A stretch of DNA of 64,000 bases, from assembly GCA_963978905.1 (NCBI GenBank), contig OZ022257.1:20355664-20419663 (forward strand). The letters are read 5' to 3'. This DNA comes from Trichostrongylus colubriformis. Its lineage: Eukaryota > Nematoda > Chromadorea > Rhabditida > Trichostrongylidae. The notes under the pieces were generated by a model. That model was not told the origin of the DNA. It saw only the letters and a program-made list of their open reading frames with translations, and made no database searches. Position numbers and translations under genes: made by a program. The first letter of the stretch is position 1; every line of letters begins with the position of its first letter. Below are positions 44,694 to 57,500 of the stretch, piece by piece.

Positions 44694-45540
44694 TAGGGGT
44701 TGGTCGAGAACCATGAAGTGTGGCTGCACTCAGCTCACATGACTCTTTTCGACCCCATCTCCTTCTTTCCGTAGATACCCGAACCAAGTTTCATGATAGA
44801 TAGCGAGCGGTTGTCGCCTTGGCCAACAGATAACACAGTGTGATAGCGTACAGTCGCGGGGTATTGATCAAGGGGAACACATGGGTAGCCGTAATGGTGC
44901 GGCATTCGGTCAGTGTTTACTGCATCACATCGACAACGTGGCAAGTCAATCATTTGCGCTACCAGTAATTCAACTGGCTCTTCATTCGAGGAGTTATCTA
45001 GATGTGCTGAACCTTCTTGGGGTTTGCTTGATCTTTAGTCTCCAGGTTTTTGTTAATGAAATTTCCCTCGAATCATAATTGCCTAAGAAAAGGCCCTCAG
45101 TGGCGTCTTATTAGAGCAGCAAAATCCTCGGGAAATTAAGAACTGCCTACCTCCTGTTTTTAGCGATTTCCGGGGGCGTTCAGTTTCCAACAAAGGTCAA
45201 TTGGTAATCGCACTCTGTAAAGCAGGGGTACGATGATTGTCGATTAGACGCTTTTTTTAGGATTTTTGAGAAACTTTGACATACCAGTAACGTCAGTGGG
45301 GAGAAGAGGGGAGATATAGCCATGGTTGTGCTTGTAGAAGAACTCTTTACTGTGGCAAGTGGAACATTGTACCTTTTCAGTCATCGTCTTAACAATTCTA
45401 CAGAAATCAATCCAAATTCAAATTTTCTTTGCTGAATTCTGACTTCTGTTGAGGGAAAAATCTTACGACACGTTGACGTCACATTCTGTTTTCCAAGTCA
45501 GATAGTTATGTGAACAGAGCATTTCAAGCGCCCACTGTTC
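44694..45540. other. Upstream region of the ligase gene
   Basis: No recognised coding sequence or repeat. A promoter cannot be pinpointed from sequence. No upstream dehydrogenase/cyclohydrolase-type domain was found here. Confidence 0.4.
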
Positions 45541-45548
45541 AGAGCAAC
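45527..45548 (+). promoter_or_regulatory. Probable SL trans-splice acceptor and short 5' UTR
   Basis: CCCACTGTTCAG ends at 45542 and is followed by AGCAAC and the ATG at 45549. A T/C-rich AG site six bases before the start is typical of nematode trans-splicing. A cis-intron acceptor with an upstream exon is the alternative, but no in-frame upstream coding exon was recognised. Confidence 0.5.
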
Positions 45549-48500
45549 ATGTCTTGGAGCCTTCAAAGCCTTCCTCTCAAGCTTGATGTACCTGTCCCTT
45601 CAGACATTGCGATATCGCGTAGTCAAACCCCCAAAAACATTGAACAGGTAAGCTATTAAATCTGCAACATACGAAACGTGGTGACGGTTTCTTCCATTAA
45701 CCCCTGGAACTTTGGAACAGGTTCGCGCACACATCCATCTTTCACCTATGCAGAAAAAAAGGGGGTAATCTTGGCTGATTGTGAAGAATGAAATTCAGGG
45801 CGATAACTGTCGATAGTGCAGCAGCAAAGCGCGATTTACCTTGAATTTCGGACCATCTTTTCATAGGTGGCCCTTTCACTTACATCTAAGAGGTTGACTT
45901 GTTGGGAACAACTGAGGCAAGTGTATACCCTGTGCACACCTCCATAATCAGTTGCACAGTGCTCCCAAAAGCCAGTTGCAAATGTGGACATTTCCTGGTT
46001 TTCTTGGTCTGTCAAGTCGAAGAACCCCACCTTTTCTTATCATCACGGGCGGCGAAAACATAGCAACGAAATAAGCGATATGCGGATAATTTGACCGAAG
46101 TTGCTTTGACGGTGCCAACACTTACTGGCTCACAAAGTTCATCGCCAATCCATCTAAATGATGGCAGGAATGGATTATTTTCTCCGTTCATATCGCGTTC
46201 GTGCTGTGTTTCACTTCGCAGAATACCTTGGTCGCACAACAATTATTGAATTGCTGAACTGAAGAGGCTCCATGAAGTGACCTTTGATTCATTATCATCC
46301 CGGAACTAAATGCTTTCCCTACTCCTATAGTTTCTGAGAAATTATCACGTTTTGGGCAAAGCACGTGGTGGGAACCCATGTGCATATGTTTGCGCAGATT
46401 CTCCCACACGCAGCTCAACAGAAGTGATCTCGATTGTCCTCGGTCACTAATCGTAACACCCATGTGTCGTGACAGATTTTCCATTTGATCAGAACATGTT
46501 TCAATCCCTATTCTTCAGCCTTTAACTTGAATAGAATTAACTAGCTAATCGTGACATCTCGAGATCAGTAATAAATAAGGTGTCTCATGGGGCGGCCACT
46601 CATGGGCGAACTGACCTGAAGGAAACTCTCGCCACACACCCGTAATAAACTCTGTTTCCCCGAACGGGATAGACATTTTGGGAACTTTGACTGGTGCAGA
46701 CTATTCTCTAACAAAAAGTAGAGGAGAGATTGTTTAAATACAAAGCTTTTCCATGAATAGTTCAACAAAAGCTAGTCGTACCCGCCATAGCTATTTAAAG
46801 ACACCGGAAGGGGTGAATTTTGCATATTATGCAATATGGGAGTGGGAGTGCTCAGCAGTGTGACAGTAATGTACGAATGAAATAAAACATTAAATAGCCC
46901 TAGGAATAGAAGCGCAAAAACCATCTATCGTGTTCCTTCTCTTTCGCTCCCCTCTGCATAACCAGTCGGTGGGGTAGATGCAGACGAAAGAGGGGCCAAA
47001 TTATACGACCGCGAGGTCCCCCGCCGGCAACTCTCCCGGCGGATGCGTGGCAGCTTGACTCGCAGCGCTGCAGGACCTAATAAGACCACAAGCCCCGCCT
47101 TTTGTTGTGAGTTCTGCTGCACATCACCTCTTCTGATCGAATACTTGCTTTCAGAAAACATGTATTCCTAGTCCTCACCATCTCCTTACCCGTCACGGTG
47201 TCTTTCGAATACCTTATAGCGCCGTTTAGGCCGCCATCATACTGTGCGGATGCTGCTATAGGATGTGGCTGCATTGCTACGCCTCCTTTAGTGCCACTCT
47301 GCCTCGATGCCTGTGAGTGCAGTCGCACCTTGCTGCCGTCACTACAGCAGAGTAAGAAGGCGGCTTATCGTCTAGATGGAAAACGGCTCCAAAATCATTC
47401 AAATGAACATATAAATCTGGGTTTACAAATCGCATATTATTGTCTAGAGGATTGCATAATCGTTTTATAGCTCGCGCAAGAGGTGGGCATTCTACCAGAA
47501 GAACTCGATCCTTACGGCAGGAAAAAGGCCAAGGTCTCGTTGAATGTCTTGCAAAGGCTACAACATGTGAAGGATGGAAAATACGTCGTTGTGGCCGGTT
47601 AGTCTTCGAATTATATTGAAATAAGAAGGGAGACAGGCTAAGGAAAGTGCTCCGAACAAGTGCAGTGTAGTGTGGCGGAGGAGAAGCCGACGCAACGCCG
47701 CCACGTCTTGACGGGCGCCGTGCACAGTGAAGCATTATTCCTATTCGTCCACATTTTCCGATGACTCAAAGTTTCTGGATGGAAGAACCCCGGTGGTTGT
47801 TCTCTCTACTTTTCCCATTTCTCTCCCTCGTCCTCTTGATTACTTCTGCGCTCATCTTTTGTGCCAGGTGGTTACGTGAATAGTCACCTTAACAAGCTAT
47901 TCCGAAGTGAAGTATGAAGAAACATCGCACCAAGATGAAGTTGCAAACGTATTTTGATCAAATTCAGGGCCGATTCATGAAGAAATCTAAAAACGGCAAA
48001 AAACAGTAGAAGGCCCATCAAATGCAGTGGGCTCCCTATAAATTGAATACTGCAATCCGCTCAGATCAGGGCTGCGCGGCTGCTCATTAGCCCCTTCAGA
48101 TCCTACGCCAGCAAACCTATCAGAGCACCCTTCAGCAGAGGCGTGCGTGCCATTTGAACAGCAAATTTAGGGGGCCACGTGTATAGCGCGAGGGGCTGTG
48201 CACACTTATGTCGAATTTTCGCTTTGCGACGGAATTCCATCGACCGCGGCAAGTTGTGCATATGCGACACTCGCGACGCATATGCACAACTTGCCGCGGT
48301 CGATGGAATTCCGCTCAAGACGCAAGGGTGTGGTACCATGATGTCCCTTCAAGAGATAGCTGTTTATCTCACCATTATCTGAAAATAATAACTTTTGTAT
48401 CCTAAAAAGACAAAATAGTGACATAAAAAGTTAAAGAAATGATAGCATTACATGGTAACAACCCTAAATAATTAATTTGAGGGTAAAACTCTAAAGGGAG

Positions 48501-51500
48501 TGTTGCCCTCAAATTGCCGTGTATGCAATCACACGCGAAGAAATTTGCGGCGCCGCTCGCCGCAAGCGGCCGCGCGAAAATTCAGCATAAGTGCACACGC
48601 ATAGCACGAGGCGATGGCTGTGCGCTAGGGGTACAGTACGTACCGCCAAAAATCGTCAAATTTGTCAATACTGAATTCTCGAGTTCAGGCATCACTCCCA
48701 CTCCACTCGGAGAAGGAAAGTCGACAACAACCATGGGAGTCGTACAGGCACTGACCGCTCACCTGCACAAAAATTCATTTGCATGTGTTCGGCAACCATC
48801 TCAAGGTCCAACCTTTGGCATCAAAGGAGGAGCCGCTGGAGGAGGATACGCCCAGGTGCTCATTTCATAATTCAAGGCTGAAGTGCAATAATCAAATAGA
48901 CTTAAAGGTTATACCGATGGAAGAGTTCAATCTACATCTGACAGGCGACATTCATGCTATCACAGCTGCTAACAATCTTTTGGCTGCAGCCATCGATGCT
49001 CGAATGTTTCATGAAAGTACTCAGAAGGATGATGCTCTTTTCAATCGACTCTGCCCTGAGAATAAGCAAGGTGAGTCTGTTTTCAAGTGCTGATGATTAA
49101 TGATGTAAAGCGTGATCCCTGGTATGATATACAGATCCCTTCAGTGTCTGAAGACATGAGTGTCTGAACACGTCGGTAGAGCCAGAGTCGGGTGCATTGT
49201 CTAGAAAATTATGAAAATGGGATCGCCCATCACCGTCTCTACTTGTTCCTATACTCTAGCGCCTTCCTAATAAAGTGGTCAATCGATAATAGTTATAGCA
49301 TAGCTATCTTTTACTATACAGTGCTCTGCATAATTATACAGCCACCTATAAATTGTCCAAAAACTCTGTTCGCAGAGAGGTTCAAAAAAAAAGTCTCCAA
49401 GTGAAAGATGTAGCCAGTGTGGACGCGCATTCGCGCATCCATACCAAATTTCAGCCAAGAAACATAGAAGATTCTTTTCTTAATTTGTTTCGAAAATGGC
49501 GCTTATACCATTCTGCAAAATTATACAGCCACTGAACAGATTGACGCATTCGTCAACCGAGAAACAACGAAAAAGGGAAAAATGCTGATTTTGCGATCAA
49601 TTGGTTCTCCACTGCTTCGAAAAGCCGCAAATTTTGGTGAAATAGGTCGATATAAAGATTTTCAGAAAGTTTTTAGGCCACATGCTGCCACGCTTCGATG
49701 ACAACGTCTTTAAACTCCTGACACCTTCCAATCAGTCTGAATTCTTTTCCCATTGTAACCCCAGATAATCTTCCATCATGTAAAGATCGGAGCCGTCCGT
49801 TATCCGGGTCAGAAGGTCCATCCAGTGACAGCTCACCATGATCGAGTGTTCCACTTGCCATGGGATGGTCCATTAACTTACATAAAAACAAGATTTGGTG
49901 AAGATTTCGAGACGCATGACAAGAGAAGGGTACGGCGCAAAAAGGCTCGGTATCGGATGGTTCATCCTTTCAAGATCGAAACCAAAATTCGAATGATTGT
50001 TTGATCACACACCATGAGAAATTGTCCGGAGATTCCCTCAAGTTTGTACACCTTTCCCCTTTGGTTTTTTCTCCAGATTGTTCTGTCTGATGAAAAAAGG
50101 TTTCGGCTATGACGTCTCCGACGGCTACCGGCGCTATCGCACAAGGGACAAACTTACGTTTTCAAGAAGAACTTCAAAGAAGGAGGTGTCAGGGTGTGGG
50201 ATCAAATAATCATTCGAATTTTTGTTTCTTTCTCGAAAGGATGAACCATTCGATTACCGAGCCTTTGTGTGCCGTACCCTTCTCCTGTCATGCGTCTCGA
50301 AATCTTCACCGAAATCTTGTTTTTATGTAAGTTAATGGACCATCCCATGTCAACTGGAACACTCGATCATGGTGAAGCCGTCACCGAATGGACCTTCTGA
50401 CCCGGATAACCAACGGCTCCGATCTTTACATGATGGAAGATTATCTGGGGTTACAATGGGAAAAGAATTCAGACTGATTGGAAGGTGTCAGGAGTTTAAA
50501 GACGTTGTCATCGAAGCGTGGCAGCATGTGGCCTAAAAACTTTCTGAAAATCTTTATATCGACCTATTTCACCAAAATTTGCGGCTATTCGAAGCAGTGG
50601 AGGACCAATTGATCGCAAAATCAGCATTTTTCCCTTTTTCGTTGTTTCTCGGTTGACGAATGCGTCAATCTGTTCAGTGGCTGTATAATTTTGCAGAATG
50701 GTATAAGCGCCATTTTCGAAACAAATTAAGAAAAGAATCTTCTATATTTCTTGGCTAAAATTTGGTATGGATGCGCGAATGCGCGTCCACACTGGCTACA
50801 TCTTTCACTTAGAGACTTTTTCTGAATCACTCTACCAACAGAGTTTTTGGACAGTTTATAGGTGGCTGTATAATTATGCAGAACACTGTATATAGCTGAT
50901 AAATATAATTATCGACTGAACGAGACGACCTTCTGAAGAGTTGATTCACCCATCCAAAATCTCTCAAAAATGGTGGTCGTCAGAAAGTCTCGGGGAATTT
51001 CCGACATTACAACCCCTGAGAGGATTCTTCGAAGCAAGGCCGATGCCCTCATTCCATGTGAGGCCGCGTACTTTATGGTAGGGCGTCGGCACCGGCGGCA
51101 GCGGTTACGAAATGTGCCTGTCGCCACCCACGGTGCTCTGTTCATAACCCTCGACCCAACCATACTACAATATGATAATCGGGTAGGGACCCGCGTGAAT
51201 CTGTGGCAAAAGCGTGCGTTAATTTAGCCAGTTTGGCACTATACCAAATTTCGAATCTTGCCACGATCATAATACTTTGGCATCTCTCGATCGAGCGTTA
51301 TGAAAAGAACGCGTCGCCAGAGTGCCACCGTGGTCGGCGGCTGGCACATGATTTTGCCGCCATCACCGCCGCTGCCGGTGCCGCAAAGTATGAACGCGGC
51401 TAAGGATGAATATCTCGAAAGCACACAGCCGACGAAGCCGTGACAGCTTCACATTAGTAAGAACTGGACAGCTCACACTGAATTTCATCGGTACATGGAT

Positions 51501-54500
51501 CGCTATCCTAATTTTACACTGGTCTACACTCGCCTCTTTTGTCCGGTTTAAGACCCTTGAAATTGCCATTTCGATCCTAGCGTAAGTCGGTTCAGTATGA
51601 AGCGCTATCTCCGTTGTGTCCTGGTCTAGACTTTTTTTACATTTCTCGGCTGCCTCCCCTAATCTGAACCGAGAGCTGCCACTCGTTCGGTCATTCTTCG
51701 TATGATATGACATCTTTCAGGACAACGCCCATTGTCGGCAGTGCAAAAACGACGACTGGAACGTCTGGGTTTCCCTGAAGTTGATGATGCTAATTTACTG
51801 AGCCCAGAACAACGCAGCGAGTTTGCACGTCTTAATATTGCTCCTGAGACGATCACATGGAATCGAGTTATTGACACTAACGATCGTTTCCTCCGAGGGG
51901 AGTTAGTTTTCCATAGTAGCTTTTTCGAGCAGTCAGGTAAATGTAATGCCACTACGCTGTTTTAAACGCCACACTATCTTCCTTCTTAATTGCTTATTTT
52001 TACAGTAAATCTTATGCTCTGAGACCAACACCAATATGTAGTCAATTCAAAATGGACAACTAGCTTTCGTCCTGATTAAGGACCCCGAAATGTCAGTGCG
52101 GCGGCACAAAACAGCGCTGTCAACACTTCGCCACTCGCCGACGTAAGAGCCCTACCAAAGTCGCTCGGAAATCTGCGCTGCTTAGAGAGATGAGTATAGA
52201 GATGGGAAGACAGCTAGAGCTAGAACATTATGTGTAGGGTGAAGTAGGACTTATATCTAGAGAAATCCATGGCCTACGTTTGGTTTCCACTATTAAGTGT
52301 TTCAAACTATTGAAGCGCTCGAAAACTTTTGCAGCGCACTTTCACCAAGTGGGCTTCACTAAGTGAGGTGAAGCACGAAAAACCCTATAGACAATACTAA
52401 GTCGTCTTTCTGATCGTCAAAACTTCTCTCTAAACCTGACTTGGGTCACCTTGCCATGCAAATTGTGTCATCCGCTCCACAAGTGCCCTGTTGGTCCCGA
52501 TATGAATGGGCCGCGCCCTGAGGGCGCATTCTCCACCCCTCCGTATGGGTTGATGCAATTCAAGTCTGGTATCGCAAACCCTAAGACAGTGAGCGAAAAG
52601 GGAAAGGTGTAGGTATGAAGGCTCCGAAACTTCACGGATTTTATATACGCTACTACTTCACTTCTACGGATTACCCATTAGGGTATCATTCTACCCCTCC
52701 TCAATACAGTGCGGCGTTTCAGGGATCGAAATAGGCCTGGGATCAAGTGAAAAAGGCCACGCCAGGAGGACACAGTTCGACATAACCGTTGCGAGCGAGG
52801 TAAGGTATATCCTAAACCTATTTGACCAACTCTCTTCCGTATGTACAGCGGTTAAAGGTAGCAGAATTGATTGCATCCTTGGGAGTGTGGTGTAGGTGGA
52901 GTCGTTACAAGTTCTCGAACAGCGCACAAGTCTTTTGTGACTATGGAAGCGTGAAAAACGAAATTTCCATCTATCTATCCACTCAATTTTCTGATTTGAA
53001 AACGGCAATTAGAAGTTTGAATGATTTTTGTTCGATTCTTGCACTCTTTCATGTATCCCTAACTCGATCTCGTGGGTCTTCACCCTCTCCATTTAATTTG
53101 GACACAAAGCATTTTTTGTGCAGTGTCAATATGCTCCTCTAGCAGTTCGAGAGCTAAGGATCGCACGATGTGTTCTGCTCCTGCGAAGACGCCAAGTAAC
53201 TCTTTCGCGTCACACTCTGAGCCGAGCACTGAGCATTTTCTCAGCCTAATGATGCTGAATACCTCCATCCAAGAAACCGTATTTATCACCCATGAATAGA
53301 AAAGCCTAGGTTGCCTCCGCGATGCGCCATTTCACCTGCATCTCAGCGGTTTGTGACAAAGTTCCTTTCACCAGTGAAAGCAAGTACACTTCGCTCGGGA
53401 GCTATGGTACTTGACTTGCGAAGCGCCCTTTTGACGTAAGAATCATTCCGAAATACACGAAACCCACAGCCAAACATGGTTGAGGACATGTGGTGGTGTA
53501 TGGAGGATTTTCACTGCATGGTGTATGTTCATTGTTGAAGGTAGAAGGTACGATGACAGGGGATGGTTACAGGGACATGATGGAGAACATCGTTCTACCA
53601 TGGGCAGGGGAAAATATGCCTGCTAGATGGATTTCACAGCAAAGTGTTGGTCCTAAATACACGTCAAGAAAAGTGAGGAAAGCATCACAGCAGCACCAGG
53701 TCATAGTTCTTTAGTGGCCAAACCAATCCCTGGACTCTAGTGCTATAGATCACGTGGGAAAAGCTCGAGAGATGCAGTTCACTGAAAATTAATAGGAACT
53801 TAGAATAGAAATATCTCGAACTAGAATACGAAGTAGTAGGGGAATAGACATTGTCTCATATAGTTATTGTGAAGCTCATGGCTCTATGCGTTCCGATGTG
53901 CTGCTGTCATCAAAATTTGTGGTTTTTCTATGATATACTATTGTTTTCTACGGCTTGCCTGTTTTGTATTTGAAAGGAACCGCTTTTCCCAACCAGGCTC
54001 TTCCGTGTTTTTTGGTAGATGTGTAATAAGTGCATGTAAAAAACATGGAACGAGTCTATCGAAAATTTTTGAGCACTAAAACCCCGGGATCAGCGCAAGA
54101 CAGAGACTGAACATAATCAAGTAAACTCATGTTTGAACCCTGACCTGTGCTCGCTGACTTAGAAATCATATCGTACTTGAGCATTACCATTGAACCCTCT
54201 GATGCCAATTCTCGACTGATCCTCGCCGGCCGCTTTCTTTAGGCCCTTTACAGTTGATACGAGCTGGAAAGCATCAACATTCAATATATCACATAGCTCG
54301 GGTACGATGTCCCCATCTCTTTCCACCGTTGCTATGTACTCTTGCTATTCTTCACTGTACCTTATGCTCTCTCCCTTACGGTTTCCCCAATCGTCTTATC
54401 CAATGCTGGCCTCATACCTTTACGCCCTACTAGCCCTGCCAGCCTTTCGCTCACCCTGTCGATTTCCCGGCCTGAATGTTCCTTATGCTTACTTTTGTAC

Positions 54501-57500
54501 CGGGCGGAGACCTTGTGCTCCATCATACTTTCCCTCATGATTTCAGGGATCTTCTCAACGCGTTCCCTAATTTCCTCTAGCTCACGCGCCATATCTGAGT
54601 GTGGAAAACTCACTGAGATCCGCTTTCCGGCCATTCTTGTCTCCTCATAGGCCATGACCACGTCTGTTTCATCCATCATCTGCAGGCAAAGACTTTGAAC
54701 TTTGTACTTATGCGCCTATCCAGCGACTACCGACGCACGAAAAATCAAGTATATAGTAGTATATCTCTTGTGAAAGGTGCCCCTTATATATGGGCCTCAG
54801 GTTACAAAGTTCTTTCCTTCCTTCCCGCGTGTTGGTCACACGCGCGCCCTTTTGTGAGCCGGCATGGGTCCATCCGAAACTTACAATTAGTTTAGTTGTA
54901 TGGCCCGAGAAAAGGGGGAGAGAAGAGAAGAGCCTATTAATTTCAATGATTTTAATTATCAGCCTTGCTTACACCCAAAGTTCGATGTAACCTTTGCCTG
55001 TCGTCTTTCACGGTTTACTCCTGCCTTTTCCCATCCGAGGCGCTCGCTGACTGCCTACTTTCTGCATCATTAAGTCACTTACTGAGTGAAGGCTCTGATC
55101 GTGTGCTTACTAGCTTCCGCGACAGAAGTTAAGATTCGTTTTAAAGAACGATTGCCTGTGCTTAGGCTGCTGTAGATGGGGGTGTGAGGTGCTTGTCTCC
55201 ACGGCGAGCTCTTGGTTGTTATATACATCATCGAGACCGGCCTTCGCATAGTAGATTCCAATTTTATTAGGGACGTTATTAGCCTTAGAATCAGTTGGCA
55301 TATTTACCCTTCCACGCTTCACATCGCAGTACACCCGATCCTATATTTAAAATGCACATATAATACTTTGAGCTACGATCAGTGTCAAGAGTCGCCTTCA
55401 AGAAATTTTTTGAAAATATACACCCCCCGCACCCTTTTAAAAGTGGCCTTCATACTACCGTCTTCCTCTTCGTGTTCCTATCTTCCTACGGTTTTCTACC
55501 GTGGCGGTACGATTCACCGAGCGAATCAGTAGCTCATGGAAAAAAGCTGAGCCCAAACTCATGGCAAAAGAAGTAAAATGAGAGCCTAACAAAAATTCAA
55601 TATTCCGATGCTAATGCGTCGCCGATAATGGGTCATAAGCTGGTCCTGTCCTTTGATGACAGAGGGACAGAGGAGATGTGTGAAAGTCATACAGTCACGC
55701 GGCAGGGACAAGTGATGAAAAAAGTACAAAAATCTTAGTATTAAACTGAAGCTATGCAGTCGCTTCACTGCGAATATCGCAATAGCGACGCGGCGATGGT
55801 AATAGAGCTCGGTATCTTCTCTATAGTAAATTTGTAAATTAGTAGATTTACTTAGTAAAGTAAGTAACTTTTTCATCGGAAAAATTTATAATAGTGTCCA
55901 AATTCAGTACTCATTCTTTGCTCTCAGATTTCCAACAGGGTGGCGATCAGCTCTGATCGGCCTCGCTGCGGGATGCGCCATGCATGAGGATTTCATTGAC
56001 ATTTTTAGCGAATAGAAAGGCTTTCCCGGTTGGTATCGTGGCTCACAAGCACCAGTTTACGTGCTTGTAATCTAGAAAGATATGAAAGAAGCCCATATCT
56101 GCCATTTTTCGTTTTCATCTCATTGTACAGATGACGCCCACGGCTAATTGGTGAGTCTCGGAGATTCTTCTGTTCGTGTTTGCAATGCATCGGACAAACA
56201 AGGGTGCGATTGTCGATGGTCGGCATCGTTGTGGGATGCGTTGGCATGAGGATTTCATCGACTCCTTCAGGTTTAATGATACACTGTTCCATTGGTCATT
56301 TTGGAACTCAAAGTGTCAAGCATCTTCAGCCAAACATCTATCATCTGTTCGCAGGATTATCTCGCACCACACCTTATGCTTTGCGCTTTTGGTTACAGAG
56401 TTTGACATCCTATCCAGAGTCCACAATGCAAAGAGGACCGAAAGAATGGCGTGTCCTTTAAATCTGTGTATCTTTTGCGTTATCCATACGCTCTCTCTAC
56501 AGTATCATCTTGAGCAGTTATCATAAAAATTTTGTGTCCAACCTAGTTTCCTATTCGTGTGGTTCCTCTTTCGGTATACCCTTCGAGATTTTTAAGTGAA
56601 GATTAGGTTATAAGTTGAACCCAGGTAATCAGTTTTGTTTCTTCTCCACTTTACCCTTTGTATCCTCACCATGAAAAATTCCATTGATACCACACAATAC
56701 CCGCCGTAAGTTTTCAAAATAAAACGCGGACCTACATCTACGCACGACCCTTTCTCACGGAGCCAAATGAGGCTTATTATGATCCATTCAAAAGCACCAC
56801 AAGACGCAAGATCATTCCTACTTGTACATATCCATACATAGGTTTTTGTTAATTTCAGATCATGGCAATTCTGGCACTCACCACATCTCTGAAAGACATG
56901 CGCCAACGGCTAAGCAGAATCGTGATTGGTTCCGATAGAAGTGGAAAAGCAGTGACTGCTGATGATCTCGGAGTTACGGATGCACTGACGGTGAAGCCTT
57001 GTTTGATTATCCGGCTTCTATACAGTCGCAATAACATCATTTCCATAGGTGTTGATGAGAGACACTGTCCGTCCAAATCTGATGCAAACTCTTGAAGGAA
57101 CGCCGGTATTCGTCCACGCCGGACCTTTTGCCAATATTGCTCACGGACAAAGCAGCATTCTCGCGGACAAGGTGAGCAAAAACCTATTATACGAATGGCA
57201 AAGGGCTGTCGTCGTCTCACAATCACTATCAGTAAGTTACAGAGTGGATGTGAGTGGGCTTCGTCTCAGTAAAAAAAATTCCCTCGCTGTTTTTTTCCAA
57301 CTCCACTTTTCCAATTCCAAGTTGTTAGAAGGGTGCTGAGTTATGAGCTGAAGTATTGGCCCCGGACTCGACATGAAGCCGCCATGCTTCATGCCTAGTA
57401 GTCCATGCTACCCGGGCATAGGGTCTGGCCGTTGCTTTTTGATGGTGTTATCGAGGAAACAAAAACATCGGAAAAAAATAGTCGGAGTGGTCTTCGGTGT

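Noticed and set aside
44881..45078. Upstream exon of the ligase gene
   Set aside because: No similarity to the dehydrogenase/cyclohydrolase domain, and no donor in a suitable phase. The acceptor at 45542 looks like a trans-splice site.
47277..47735. 152-codon minus-strand ORF
   Set aside because: It lies opposite the clear ligase exon 2 (47471-47597) and its composition is that of an antisense shadow.
48103..48424. Open frames on both strands around the intron 2 hairpin
   Set aside because: They read through the two arms of a palindrome, giving similar peptides on both strands, which is an artefact of self-complementarity.
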